Shown: piece after piece, positions 16,786 to 26,114 of the stretch
Layout of the letters: every line of letters begins with the position of its first letter
Numbering within the stretch: the first letter of the stretch is position 1
Assembly (NCBI RefSeq): GCF_000428945.1
Contig: NZ_AUAX01000017.1
Coordinates: forward strand, 124,001 to 188,000
Length of the DNA: 64,000 nt
Direction of reading: 5' to 3'
Source of the DNA: Hamadaea tsunoensis DSM 44101
GTDB taxonomy: Bacteria; Actinomycetota; Actinomycetes; Mycobacteriales; Micromonosporaceae
Program-made: the position numbers and the translations under genes
The notes under the pieces: generated by a model
Seen by the model: only the letters and a program-made list of their open reading frames with translations
What the model was told of the DNA's origin: nothing
The model's database searches: none

Positions 16786-19700
16786 GTGAGATCCATCCCC
16801 GGCGGCAGGCAGGCGGCCCGCTTCGGCGCGCTCCTGCTCGCCGCCACCCTCACCCCGTTCGGGGCGGCGGCCGGCTCGGCCGCCGCCCCGGCGGCGGGAT
16901 CGTGTGTGGACACCCGACCAGACACCGCCGCCGCCGTGAGCACCGCCGTGGCCTGCGGGCACCGCGTGGAGATTCTCGGCCTGCGTACCGAGACCAGCCA
17001 GACGTTCGCGAAGCCCGGCGGCGGGTTCACCACCGAGGAATCGGTGCTGCCCCAGTGGTCCCACCGGCCCGACGGCTCGTGGACCGCGGTCGACACCACG
17101 CTCGCGGCGCGTCCCGACGGCACCGTCGGCCCGCGCGCCGGCGCCCTGCCGGTCACGTTCTCCGGCGGCGGCACCGGCCCGCTGGCCACCGTCCGGTCCG
17201 GCGACAAGCAGCTCGCCATCACCTGGCCGGGCGGGGCCCTGCCCACGCCGGTGCTGTCCGCTGACAGCGCCACCTATCCCGAAGTCCTGCCGGGTGTCGA
17301 CCTGCGGGTGACCGCCACGGCGACCGGCTTCTCCGAGGTACTCGTCGTCAAGTCCCGGGCCGCCGCCCGGCACCCCGCCCTCGCCGAGGTGAAGTTCGGC
17401 CTGGTGACCCAGGGCGTCACGACCAGCGCCGCGGACGGCGGCCTGGAAGCCAAGGACGACGGCGGCACCACCGTGTTCACCTCGCCCGCGCCGCAGATGT
17501 GGGACTCGTCGTCCACTGTGGGTACTCAGGGCCCGGCTGCCGCCCCCGGCAGGCAGTCCAAGCGGGTCGCGATGCCGGTGAAGGCGGCCAGGGGCGTCCT
17601 TTCGGTCGTCCCGGACAAGTCCATGCTGGACGCCGCCGACACCGTCTACCCCGTCAGCATCGACCCCTCATGGTCGGGCGGCCTGCGCAACAACAACTGG
17701 GCCATCGTCATGAGCAAGTACCCGGAGTCGGCCGGGCTGTCGCTGGACAGCGCCGCCACCAAGGGCAGCGCCGGCCACGGCCAGGTCTGCGACTTCGACA
17801 GCAACGGCAACTGCCTGAGCAGCCGCTACGTCGTACGCTCCATGTTCCAGCTCGACCTGAGCGGCGTACGCGGGCACAACGTGACCAAGGCGTCGTTCCT
17901 GATCAAGCAGGTGCACTCGTGGACGTGCAGCCCGGCCAGCAATGCGAAGCTGTGGCACGTCGACAACGTCGGCAACTGGGAGAACTTCTCCAACCTCACC
18001 TGGAACTACTCCAACGACTGGAACAAGTTCCGCTGGTACGAGTCGACGACCGCGTGGGCGAGCCGGCGGGCCGACAGCGCGTACGGGTGCTCGGGACCGG
18101 GCGACGACGAGTTCGACGTGACCTCGTGGACCCACGACGCGGCGGCCGGCTGGGGCTGGTACCTGGGCCTGGCCCTGCGAGCCGACAACGAGGGCGACAT
18201 CAACCAGTGGAAGCGGTTCGACGCCTCCACCGCCCGGCTCGCGATCGACTACGACGATCCGCCGACCGTCCCCGACGGGCTGCAGGTCGACGGGCACGCC
18301 TGCGCGCAGGGCGTGAACCGGCCGGTCGTGCCGACCGCCACCCCGCAGCTGTCCGCCGTCGCCCACGACCCCGACGGTGACCAGATGCAGCTGTGGCTGG
18401 GCGCCCAGAAGTGGGGCGGCACGGCGTTCGACGGCGCGGCGGTCTCCGGCTACCAGGACTGGGTCTCCAACGGCACCCGCGGCTACTGGACCGCGCCGGC
18501 GCTCGCCGACGGCGGGATCTACGCCTTCCGCGCGCAGGCCAACGACTACGGCAAGGGCGGCGTCGGACCGGTGACGAACCTGCCGGGCAACTGCGAGTTC
18601 GAGGTCGACCTGACCGACCCGGTGGTCCCCACGGTCACCGGCGACCTCTACACCGGCGGCTGCTCGGCCTGCGGGGAGATCGGGCGCACCGGCACCTTCA
18701 CCTTCCGCAGCTCGCCCGACGTCACCCACTACCAGTGGGGCTTCGGCACCGCCAATCAGGAGGTGTGGGCGACCCGGCCCGGTGACCCGGTCACCGTCTC
18801 CTGGACCCCGCCGGAGGGCGCGACCCTGCAGCAGAACCTCGTGGTCAAGGCGATCGACCGGGCGGGCCGGATCAAGGACAACAGCTCCACGCCGTTCCAG
18901 TTCACCGTCCAGCTCCCGCGGCCCGCCAAGGCCGAATGGACCCTGGACGACCCGTACAGCGGCCTGGTCAACGCCCAGAACCCGGGCACGTTCGACGCCA
19001 CCCTCAACGGCGGCACCCTCGGCGCGGCCGGCCGGGTACCCGACGGCCAGACCGTGCTGGCGCTGACCGGAGCGAGCACGAACTTCGCGTACACGGCCGG
19101 GCCGGTCGTCGACACCAGCCGCAGCTTCTCCGTGGCGGCCTGGGTGAAGGTCGCCGACACGAACGCCGCGCACACCGCCCTCAGCCAGGACGGCACCACC
19201 TCGTCGGGCTTCCAGCTGCAGTTCGCCAAGAGCTGCACGTGCTGGCAGTTCGACCTGCCCACCGCCGACGCGACCAGTCCGGCGGCGGCCACCGCCGCCG
19301 GACCGGCCGCCCGCGCGAACACCTGGACGCACCTGGTCGGCGTCTACGACTCCGCGGCGAAGACGGCCACCCTCTACGTCAACGGCCAGAAGGCCGCCGC
19401 CGTCGCCTCGCCCGCCACACCGTGGAACGCGACCGGGAAGTTCACCGTCGGCCGCAGCCGGTGGAACGGGGCGTCCACCGACTTCTGGCCCGGCGGCATC
19501 GGCGATGTCCAGGTGTGGGACCGCGTGATCACCGCCAACGAGGCGGCGGTGGCGGCGGACGCCGGCGACGTGGGCGAGTGGCACTTCGGCGAGCCCGGCA
19601 AGGGCCCGGCGACGGACTCCTCGGCGTACGGGCGGGACCTGACCTTCGTCCCCAACGCCAACGTGCCGCCGTCGGGCTCCGGCCAGAACGGCACCGGCCT

Positions 19701-20592
19701 GCACCTGGACGGCACCGGCTACGCCGAGACCGCCGGCCCGGTCGTCAACACCGACCAGTCGTTCACCGTGTCGGCGTGGGTACGCTACACCGCCATGCCG
19801 ACGTGGAACTCGGTCATCGCGAGCCAGGACGGCAACCAGTACAGCGCCTTCCACCTGCGGTACGCCAACCAGGGCGGCGGCACGGGCAAGTGGGCGTTCA
19901 CCTGCCTCACCAGCGACGACGCGAATCTGTCCATGGTGGACGCGTTCAGCAAGAACACGGTGGGCGCGGCCGACCTCAACGTGTGGCAGCACCTCGTCGG
20001 CGTGTACGACGCGAACGCCGGCCAGATCCAGCTGTACCTCAACGACGTCCTGCAGAGCACGGCCTCGTGCCGGATGTTCGCCACGACCGGCAGGTTCGCG
20101 ATCGGCCGGTCGAAGTGGGTCGGTGCGGTCGCCGACCGGCTCACCGGCGACGTCGACGAGGTCCGGGTGTTCGCCGGCGTCGTCGTACCGGCCAAGGTGC
20201 TGACCGTCGACGGGACGCGTACGGCGACGCTGCGGATGGACGGCACGAGCACCTGCGCCGCGGACTCCAACGGTGCCGGCGGGGTCGTGACGGCGGCGTG
20301 CAGCACGACCGCGGACGCCCAGCGGTTCACCTACGATCCGGCCGGCCGGACGCTGAAGGTGAACGGCAGATGCCTGGACGTCAAGAACTCGGTGGCGGCC
20401 GCCGGGACGCTGATCCAGATGTGGGCGTGCAACGGCACGGCCGCGCAGATCTGGGACTACGACCCCGCGGCGCAGTCCTTCAGCGCCCTGGGCATGTGCC
20501 TGGACGTGCCGTGGGGCAGCACGACCCCGGGCGTCAGCCTCCAGCTCTACACCTGCAACGCGACCAGCGCCCAGCGGTGGCGCCTGGGCTGA
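16786..20592 (+). CDS. Secreted DNRLRE/LamG/ricin-B surface protein, partner of the Rhs gene
   Basis: 1268 residues from GTG 16786, 40 bases after the Rhs stop with a GAAAGG box before it. Signal peptide at 1-35. The N-terminal third is a DNRLRE-like beta region (SRYVVRSMFQLDLSG, ASFLIKQVHSWTC). Two LamG/concanavalin-like domains follow at about 760-890 and 945-1120 (each with FSVAAWVK/FTVSAWVR and LYVNGQKA/LYLNDVLQ motifs). A ricin-type beta-trefoil ends the protein (about 1145-1268, with CLDVKNS, QMWACNGTAAQIW and CLDVPWGS). It should bind glycans outside the cell. In actinomycetes this type is often paired with Rhs proteins, so a shared assembly is plausible but unproven. Confidence 0.85.
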   Translation: MRSIPGGRQAARFGALLLAATLTPFGAAAGSAAAPAAGSCVDTRPDTAAAVSTAVACGHRVEILGLRTETSQTFAKPGGGFTTEESVLPQWSHRPDGSWTAVDTTLAARPDGTVGPRAGALPVTFSGGGTGPLATVRSGDKQLAITWPGGALPTPVLSADSATYPEVLPGVDLRVTATATGFSEVLVVKSRAAARHPALAEVKFGLVTQGVTTSAADGGLEAKDDGGTTVFTSPAPQMWDSSSTVGTQGPAAAPGRQSKRVAMPVKAARGVLSVVPDKSMLDAADTVYPVSIDPSWSGGLRNNNWAIVMSKYPESAGLSLDSAATKGSAGHGQVCDFDSNGNCLSSRYVVRSMFQLDLSGVRGHNVTKASFLIKQVHSWTCSPASNAKLWHVDNVGNWENFSNLTWNYSNDWNKFRWYESTTAWASRRADSAYGCSGPGDDEFDVTSWTHDAAAGWGWYLGLALRADNEGDINQWKRFDASTARLAIDYDDPPTVPDGLQVDGHACAQGVNRPVVPTATPQLSAVAHDPDGDQMQLWLGAQKWGGTAFDGAAVSGYQDWVSNGTRGYWTAPALADGGIYAFRAQANDYGKGGVGPVTNLPGNCEFEVDLTDPVVPTVTGDLYTGGCSACGEIGRTGTFTFRSSPDVTHYQWGFGTANQEVWATRPGDPVTVSWTPPEGATLQQNLVVKAIDRAGRIKDNSSTPFQFTVQLPRPAKAEWTLDDPYSGLVNAQNPGTFDATLNGGTLGAAGRVPDGQTVLALTGASTNFAYTAGPVVDTSRSFSVAAWVKVADTNAAHTALSQDGTTSSGFQLQFAKSCTCWQFDLPTADATSPAAATAAGPAARANTWTHLVGVYDSAAKTATLYVNGQKAAAVASPATPWNATGKFTVGRSRWNGASTDFWPGGIGDVQVWDRVITANEAAVAADAGDVGEWHFGEPGKGPATDSSAYGRDLTFVPNANVPPSGSGQNGTGLHLDGTGYAETAGPVVNTDQSFTVSAWVRYTAMPTWNSVIASQDGNQYSAFHLRYANQGGGTGKWAFTCLTSDDANLSMVDAFSKNTVGAADLNVWQHLVGVYDANAGQIQLYLNDVLQSTASCRMFATTGRFAIGRSKWVGAVADRLTGDVDEVRVFAGVVVPAKVLTVDGTRTATLRMDGTSTCAADSNGAGGVVTAACSTTADAQRFTYDPAGRTLKVNGRCLDVKNSVAAAGTLIQMWACNGTAAQIWDYDPAAQSFSALGMCLDVPWGSTTPGVSLQLYTCNATSAQRWRLG

Positions 20593-20613
20593 CGCCGCGG
20601 GTGTGACCGCAAC

Positions 20614-20649
20614 GGCGAAGGGCGGCTCCGCACGGGACCGCCCTTCGCC
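20614..20649. terminator. Terminator hairpin between convergent genes
   Basis: Perfect 12-bp stem (GGCGAAGGGCGG and CCGCCCTTCGCC) with a 12-base loop, 22 bases after the LamG/ricin stop and 27 bases before the stop of the opposite HTH gene. No T run, as usual in this GC range. Confidence 0.65.
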
Positions 20650-20675
20650 CTCGGTCCACCCCTGCCACTCACGGC

Positions 20676-20906
20676 TCAGCCCGGCGGGTCCTCCCTCGGC
20701 GGCTCCGGCGCGAGCCGCCGGGCGCCGAGCGCCACACCGAGCTGGAAGCGGTTGTCCACACCGAGCCGGTCCATCATCGAGCGCACGATGGTGGAGACCG
20801 ACCGCTCGCTGATGTGCAGCTGCCGCGCCGCGCTCGCGTCGGTGTGCCCGTCGGCGAGCAGCTCGACGAGGCGCCGCTCGCGGGGTGACAGGTCGAAATC
20901 GGTCAC
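20676..20906 (-). CDS. Stand-alone LuxR-type HTH protein
   Basis: 76 residues that are little more than a GerE/LuxR DNA-binding domain: LSPRERRLVELLADGHTDAS, ARQLHISERSVSTIVRSMMD, then RLGVDNRFQLGVALGARR. GTG 20906 is chosen for GGAGGGG 3 bases before it. The domain is a close paralogue of the C-terminal HTH of the larger regulator at 24435-25412 (same RLGVDNRFQLG core) but has no sensor part. It lies downstream of the PLD-like gene on the same strand. It may bind the same sites as the larger protein and compete with or modulate it. Confidence 0.72.
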   Translation of the reverse strand: MTDFDLSPRERRLVELLADGHTDASAARQLHISERSVSTIVRSMMDRLGVDNRFQLGVALGARRLAPEPPREDPPG

Positions 20907-20992
20907 TGACCCCTCCTGGGTCGGCCCTCGCGGGCCGGTCTGATGATCGGCCGAGACCGGCCGGGCCGCCACGGCGACCCGGCCGGCGCGGG

Positions 20993-23710
20993 TCAGTCGG
21001 GGAAACCGCTGCGCAGACGCAACTGCGTGCTGCCGTTGCCGTCCCAGTCATCGGCGTACGCGACGGCGAACAGGCCGTCCGCGCCGACCGCGACGGCCGG
21101 CTGGTCCTCGTCGTTGGCGGTCCACACGCTCAGCCGGTTCTCGGCGAACCGGCCCGGGACGAAGCCCGTGGCGAATTTCGCGTCCGGATCGATGCCCCGC
21201 GCCCACACGTCGAGCCCGTCGGCGTACCCGGCGATACCGGTGCTGCCGGGCGCCTCCGTCCACGCGACCACCGCGTCGCCGGCCGCGTCCACCGCGATCG
21301 CGGGATCGCTCTGCGGGCCGGCCATCGCGCTCACGTCGGCACTCACGACAGCCGGCCCGGCGGCACCCGCGGCGAGCTCGTAGAAGGGGCCGCTGACCGG
21401 GGTCGGCGCGAAGCGCGCCACGTTGCCCGGATCGTAGGCGCGTACGCAGACCAGCTGCCGGTACGCCGCTCCCGCCGCCAGCGCCGCGTCGGAGACACAG
21501 CCGTGGTCGTCCTGCCAGGCGGCGTACCAGAGGCCGGACGGGGCGATCGCCACCGCGGGGGCGGTCTGCTGTCCGGTGGTGTAGCCGGCGTTGGGCGCGA
21601 TCGCGGCGGCGGTGAAGGAACCGGCCAGCCCGTCGGTCTTGGCGCGGATGTTGTAGCTGCCGTTGCCGTCGGCGTCGTCGGCCCAGGCGATCACGGCCTG
21701 CCCGCTGTCGTTGACCGACAGTGCCGGGCTCGCGTACGCCCCCGCCGTTCCGCCGGCCACGAGCACGTCGTAGCCGTCGGCGCCGGTCGGCGTGAGCTTC
21801 GCGTCCGTGGCGCTGAACGCCGCGTACCGGATGGTGTGGGTCTGCGGGGTGAGGTTGTCGGAGGTGTCGGCCCAGGCGACCGCGAACCGGCCGTCGCCGG
21901 TGACCGCGAGGACGGGGCTGGTCTGCTGGCCGTCGTGCTGCCCGTTGAGGGTGTAGGCGGCCTTCTTCAGCGTTCCGGTCCCGGTGATCCGGCAGGCCGT
22001 CAGGTCGTAGTAGCCGTTGCCGTCGTTGTCGTCCTGCCAGGCGACGACGGCGTTGCCGGCGGCGTCGACGCCGACCGACGGATTGCGGAAGTCCCATGTG
22101 GATCCGCTGCCGCTCGTGCGGCACAACGACGTCGTGGTCTGCCCCGGCGGATTCGTGTACGGCCCGCGGACGGGAAGGTCGAAGCTCTGTACGCCGTCCA
22201 CGTACCTCGCGAGCCACACCTCGTCCCGCCCGGCCGAGTACGCGTCGGAGTCGTACGCGACGTACACCACGTGATGTCCGGCGGCGTCGACGTACGCGGC
22301 CGAGGCAGGCTCCTGCTGGTTGCCGGCGGCGACCGTGTTGACCGTGCCGAACCGCGCCGCCGGGTACGCCGACGGCGAGATCTTCACCGCCGCGGTCACG
22401 ATGCGGTCGAAGGCGGCGCTGTAGCCGTTGTAGACGGCGGCGTCGGACAGCCGCATCATCGCCTCGTCGTTCTTGCGCAGCGCCCCGTCGGTGTAGTTCT
22501 CCGACCCGGTGTACACATAGGAATGAGCGGCGCCGTCCTTCCGGGAGACGCCGTTGACGAGCAGGAACTTGGAGTGGATCGCACCGTCCTCGCAGTCCCG
22601 GTCGCCGCCGGAATGGGCGAACCACGAATCGCGGCAGCCGCCCGGGGACATCGCGTACGCCGAGACGCCCCGGTCGCCCAGCGCGGCCAGTCCGTCCTGG
22701 TGCTCGCCGGTGGCCACCTGCACCGTGCAGCCGGCGTCGGCCTTCTTCGCCAGCGCGTCGATGATGTCCGAACGGGCGTCGTCGAAGTCCCACATCGCGA
22801 CCTTGACGGTGCCGCCGGGGCAGGTGACGTCGTCGATCGCGGCCGCCACCAGATCCTTGTACGCCGTCGTGCCCCACACCGCGGCGATCTCGCTGTTCTC
22901 CGCGGCCGAGCCGACGTTGCGGGGGAAGAACCAGACGCGCTGCGCCCCGGCGTTCAGGTCGCCCGTCTCGTACTGGGTCGCGCCGGCCGCCAGCCGGTTC
23001 CAGTAGGCCCGGTAGCCGGCCGCCAGCGCGGTGTTGCCGGTGACCTCGACGAGGTTGTTGAACATCTGCTTCTGCGGCGAGGTCGGGTTGTACGACGTCT
23101 GCACCACCAGATCGGTACGCCCGTCGGTCAGCGCGCCGAACACCCAGAACTTGTTGTGGTCGATGCCGTCGGCGCCGAAACACGAGTGCCGGCACTGCGT
23201 CACGTGCAGCCCGGGATGCGTCGCCGCTGCGGTGATCAGGCTCTGCACTCCGCTGGACGGCGTACAGGCGCTGCCGACACCGTCCGGGCACGCTTCGACC
23301 ACGAGGTTCACCGTCGCGTACGCCGAGGCGTTCACCAGCGAGGTGACCAGCGACGTGCTCGTGTCGGTGTAGACCGAGCCGTAGATCGTCGAACCGGACG
23401 CGGCCGCCCCGACCAGTGCGTTGAGCTCGTCGAGCAAGCCGTTGTCCTCGTACGTCCCCTTGTTCGACGCCGGGTCGAGGTAGTCGGAGACGCCGGGCGT
23501 ACCGGTGTCGGTGACCGGGTCGAGGTCCGGGTCGAGGAAGAGCACTTTGACCGTGCCGCTGCTGACGCTGGTGGTGTTCGCGGTGGCGGCCGCCGGCGCG
23601 AGGCTCGCGGCCGATGCCGTCGCCAGCGCCAGGAGGACGCCGGCCCAGACGACCGGGATCGGGCGCGCGGCCCTCACCCGGCCGCGGCGGCGCGGGAATG
23701 GTGATCTCAT
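20993..23710 (-). CDS. Secreted phospholipase D-like protein with repeat C-terminus
   Basis: 905 residues from ATG 23710 (GGAAGGAAA box 5 bases before). Signal peptide at 1-45. Two PLD-type half-sites occur: His185-x-Lys187 in GIDHNKFWVFG and His379-x-Lys381 in AIHSKFLLVNG, followed by TGSENYTDGAL. The Asp that normally follows HxK by four residues is Gly at the first site and Asn at the second, so activity may be altered. After residue 440 come about six blade-like repeats, each with a core like VAWQDDNDGNGYYDL, which look like a beta-propeller or a bacterial Ca-binding repeat. Export to the medium or wall is likely; substrate unknown. Confidence 0.75.
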   Translation of the reverse strand: MRSPFPRRRGRVRAARPIPVVWAGVLLALATASAASLAPAAATANTTSVSSGTVKVLFLDPDLDPVTDTGTPGVSDYLDPASNKGTYEDNGLLDELNALVGAAASGSTIYGSVYTDTSTSLVTSLVNASAYATVNLVVEACPDGVGSACTPSSGVQSLITAAATHPGLHVTQCRHSCFGADGIDHNKFWVFGALTDGRTDLVVQTSYNPTSPQKQMFNNLVEVTGNTALAAGYRAYWNRLAAGATQYETGDLNAGAQRVWFFPRNVGSAAENSEIAAVWGTTAYKDLVAAAIDDVTCPGGTVKVAMWDFDDARSDIIDALAKKADAGCTVQVATGEHQDGLAALGDRGVSAYAMSPGGCRDSWFAHSGGDRDCEDGAIHSKFLLVNGVSRKDGAAHSYVYTGSENYTDGALRKNDEAMMRLSDAAVYNGYSAAFDRIVTAAVKISPSAYPAARFGTVNTVAAGNQQEPASAAYVDAAGHHVVYVAYDSDAYSAGRDEVWLARYVDGVQSFDLPVRGPYTNPPGQTTTSLCRTSGSGSTWDFRNPSVGVDAAGNAVVAWQDDNDGNGYYDLTACRITGTGTLKKAAYTLNGQHDGQQTSPVLAVTGDGRFAVAWADTSDNLTPQTHTIRYAAFSATDAKLTPTGADGYDVLVAGGTAGAYASPALSVNDSGQAVIAWADDADGNGSYNIRAKTDGLAGSFTAAAIAPNAGYTTGQQTAPAVAIAPSGLWYAAWQDDHGCVSDAALAAGAAYRQLVCVRAYDPGNVARFAPTPVSGPFYELAAGAAGPAVVSADVSAMAGPQSDPAIAVDAAGDAVVAWTEAPGSTGIAGYADGLDVWARGIDPDAKFATGFVPGRFAENRLSVWTANDEDQPAVAVGADGLFAVAYADDWDGNGSTQLRLRSGFPD

Positions 23711-23849
23711 GGGGTTTCCTTCCGGGTCCGGCCGGGCCGCCCACGCGGTACGGCATGGTCGGGGGCAGGACACCAGGCCGCGCCGCGACGAGGGACCGGC
23801 CGCGGCGAGGTTGCGGGAACCCGCACACCTCCGGCAGCGCCCGCCCGAA

Positions 23850-24368
23850 CTACACGCAGGTGAAGCAGCTCGGGTTCGGCCCGCGCGACGGCGTGGCCAC
23901 GTACGGCACGAGAACCCGCGGATCGTCCACCGGTATCCGGGCCACGCTCTCGCCGCCGCCCGGCAGCGGCGTCAGCGAGACGCAGGCCAGTCGCGTACCC
24001 GGGGCGGCGGCCAGGCAGACCGCGGTGAACGGGCTGAAGTTCCCGAAGAGCACGTAGGCGAACGACTTCGTGTCCAGCCCGCTGTAGTAGCCGAGGCGCC
24101 CCTCGGTCGCGCGGCTGCTCGTGTAGCGGACGAGCCCCCAGGCCGCGTCGCCGGCCGGGGCGGCCGGGCCGCACGGCGTGACCCGGCCGGACAGCGACAG
24201 CGCCGACAGTTCGTCGTCGTAGGAGAAGGCGGTGTAGTCGCCGGCGGCGCAGACGGTGGGCTGGCCACGGTCCCACGTGGACGGATCGGCGGCCGCCGGC
24301 GCGGCGCCGAGTCCCACGGCGGCCGCGAGCGCCAGGACGGCGACCCCGTGTACGGCTGTTCGTCTCAT
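23850..24368 (-). CDS. Small secreted protein of unknown function
   Basis: 172 residues. Signal peptide at 1-27 ending APAAADP. The mature protein of about 145 residues has five Cys (one in PTVCAAGDYT, one in TPCGPAAP, two around AVCLAAAPGTRLACVSL, and the terminal PSCFTCV pair making the count six if both are included), consistent with disulfides. An AAGGGGAAC box precedes ATG 24368. It sits between the PLD-like gene and a LuxR regulator on the same strand and may form one exoprotein unit with the former. No family recognised. Confidence 0.68.
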   Translation of the reverse strand: MRRTAVHGVAVLALAAAVGLGAAPAAADPSTWDRGQPTVCAAGDYTAFSYDDELSALSLSGRVTPCGPAAPAGDAAWGLVRYTSSRATEGRLGYYSGLDTKSFAYVLFGNFSPFTAVCLAAAPGTRLACVSLTPLPGGGESVARIPVDDPRVLVPYVATPSRGPNPSCFTCV

Positions 24369-24434
24369 GGTGTTCCCCTTGAACGGATCGGATGCGCGGC
24401 GGTACCGCCAGGCGCCGGTGCGGGGCGGTGCGGG

Positions 24435-25412
24435 TCAGCGGCCGGGTGCCGGCGGAATGTAGGTGGCGCCGCGGGCGCCGAGAACGAGGCCGAGCTGGAA
24501 GCGGTTGTCCACGCCGAGCCGGTCCATCAGCTGCCGCAGGATCGACGACACCGTACGCTCGCTGACCCGCAGCTGCCGAGCGGCTCCGGCGTCGGTGTGG
24601 CCGGCGGAGAGCAGGTCGACGAGGCGCTGCTCGCGATGCGACAGCGACAGCGGCGGCCCGGCCGGCACCGCGATCGGCCGGGCCTGCCCCCAGTGCTGCT
24701 CGAACAGCAGGCACAGCGAGGCGACGACCGCGTCCTCGGTGGCCTCCAGGTAGCCGCGGTCGTAGTCGTGGGCGTCGACGGGGAAGAGCGCCACCCGCCG
24801 GTCGATGATGATCAATTTCATCGGTACGCGTTCGGCCTCGCGCTGCTGTACGCAGGGCCCGGTTCCGGCGCTCTCCGGAGCGATGTTGCCGACGGCCGTC
24901 AGCTCCCGCACCGCGATGCCCCGATCGAGAAGGCTGCGGTCGAGCGGGGCGGCCGCCTGCGTGGAGGCGACCTCGAAGACCACCTCCGGATTCACGACCA
25001 GATGTTCGTGGCGCTCCATCTCCACCAGCGACGCCAGCCGGTGCCGGGTCGCCGCCCGGCTGAGATGCCGCAGCCCCGGCCCCAGTTCGCGGATCACCTC
25101 CGGCGCCGGGATCAGCTCGGTCTTGTGCGGCCGCCGCGGCCGGACCAGGCCGGCGATCACCTCGTCGGGCGGACTCGCGTACCACTCACCGGTGCGGGTC
25201 AGCGCGACCGCCTGCAGGCTGCGCAGTTCGGCGAGCGCGTCGTCGACCCGCCGCGCGGGGATGCCCAGGCTCCGCCCGAGCATCGACGGCGACTGCCGGC
25301 CGAGCGTACGCAGCGTACGGAAGATCAGGTCGGCGTCCGCGGACACGCCCCACCGGACCAACGACGGTATCGAGGCGCCGAGGACCACCGAATCCCTGCT
25401 GACACCCTGCAT
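24435..25412 (-). CDS. LuxR-family regulator with TrmB-like N-terminus
   Basis: 325 residues. The N-terminus has a TrmB-like winged helix (ADLIFRTLRTLGRQSPSMLG, then GIPARRVDDALAELRSL). A central region of about 150 residues resembles the phosphodiesterase-like fold common in such actinomycete regulators. The C-terminus is a LuxR HTH (LSHREQRLVDLLSAGHTDAG, SERTVSSILRQLMD). ATG 25412 has GGGGAGG 4 bases upstream; an in-frame ATG at 25463 lacks one. It is first of a same-strand group with the small exoprotein, the PLD-like protein and the HTH-only paralogue, which it probably controls. Confidence 0.8.
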   Translation of the reverse strand: MQGVSRDSVVLGASIPSLVRWGVSADADLIFRTLRTLGRQSPSMLGRSLGIPARRVDDALAELRSLQAVALTRTGEWYASPPDEVIAGLVRPRRPHKTELIPAPEVIRELGPGLRHLSRAATRHRLASLVEMERHEHLVVNPEVVFEVASTQAAAPLDRSLLDRGIAVRELTAVGNIAPESAGTGPCVQQREAERVPMKLIIIDRRVALFPVDAHDYDRGYLEATEDAVVASLCLLFEQHWGQARPIAVPAGPPLSLSHREQRLVDLLSAGHTDAGAARQLRVSERTVSSILRQLMDRLGVDNRFQLGLVLGARGATYIPPAPGR

Positions 25413-25541
25413 GCGACCTCCCCGCTCGGCCCCATGAGACCACGGTGATCGAGGCATCGACAAGAAACCTGTCCAAACCGTTGCCGAGGACTGCGGGATC
25501 CCGCAAAGAAGCTGCGTACGTGGCTTTTCCGGGCCGCCGGG

Positions 25542-25718
25542 TCAGTCGTCGTCCTCGGACTCCCGGTGGATGCTCTCCGCGATCGCGGCCACGTCCCAGC
25601 CGCCGTCCGCGCCGCTGTCGCGCCACGCGGCCACGGCCTCGTCGGCCTCCTCGTCATCCCAGTCGTACTCGTCGACCAGGGTCCGCGCGACCAGCCGGTC
25701 CAACGTCAGATCGTCCAT
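25542..25718 (-). CDS. Small acidic protein
   Basis: 58 residues, ATG 25718 to TGA 25542, ending in a Glu-Asp run (RESEDDD) with WDDEEADEAV and GGWDVAAIAESI inside. About a quarter of the residues are acidic. An AAGGTG box lies 9 bases upstream. No function recognised; the pattern of conserved-looking Trp and acidic residues suggests a real small protein rather than a chance frame. Confidence 0.5.
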   Translation of the reverse strand: MDDLTLDRLVARTLVDEYDWDDEEADEAVAAWRDSGADGGWDVAAIAESIHRESEDDD

Positions 25719-25721
25719 GAC

Positions 25722-26026
25722 ATGGCACCTTACCGGCGCGCACTCCGCCCCTGCGGGCTTCGGCGACTCCGTGTCGTCGCCCTGGCCCTGATCGTGGCCG
25801 CCCCCACGGTCGCCGCCCCCGCGGCGCTCGCCGACGACGCCAAGACCCCGGTCGTCAGCTGCCGGACGAGGTACGCGGGATCATCGCCTCGACGAGCGTG
25901 CCGGTCTACCCGCACGCCGCCGCGTACGCCGACGCCGACCTGACCGCCCTCGCGCAGCGGGCCGCCGCGCTGACCGGTGTGACCCAGGCCGGCCCGCGTC
26001 CGGACGCTGGTCGGACGACCACCCCG
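25722..26026 (+). pseudogene. Remnant of a secreted-protein gene with frameshift
   Basis: Opens with ATG 25722 and a convincing signal peptide (LRVVALALIVAAPTVAAPAA, then ALADDAKTPV). Around 25850-25860 sensible coding moves to another frame, where LPDEVRGIIASTSVPVYPHA continues through a helical stretch (ADLTALAQRAAALTG). This second frame runs into the 68-bp hairpin at 26027 and ends soon after. I read this as a broken exported protein, frameshifted and truncated. A programmed shift is possible but no slippery site is evident. Confidence 0.5.
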
Positions 26027-26094
26027 CGATCTTGCGCGAATGTACCGGCATTCCGGGCATTCGCCGCGAAATTTGGGACATTCGCGCAAGATCG
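26027..26094. repeat. 68-bp hairpin element with perfect 17-bp arms
   Basis: Left arm 26027-26043 (CGATCTTGCGCGAATGT) and right arm 26078-26094 are exact reverse complements around a 34-base loop that includes the only GAAATTTG in the area. It lies between the decayed gene and the stop of the ABC permease, so it could serve as a bidirectional terminator. Exact long arms with a moderately A/T-rich loop also fit a REP or MITE-like dispersed element. No target-site duplication is visible. Confidence 0.7.
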
Positions 26095-26114
26095 TCGAGA
26101 AGGGGAGGTGGTGA

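Noticed and set aside
17668-25448. Other very long opposite-strand frames (17668-21051, 20885-23704, 23505-25448)
   Set aside because: Compositional shadows of the LamG, PLD-like and LuxR genes; no start signals and no recognisable motifs.
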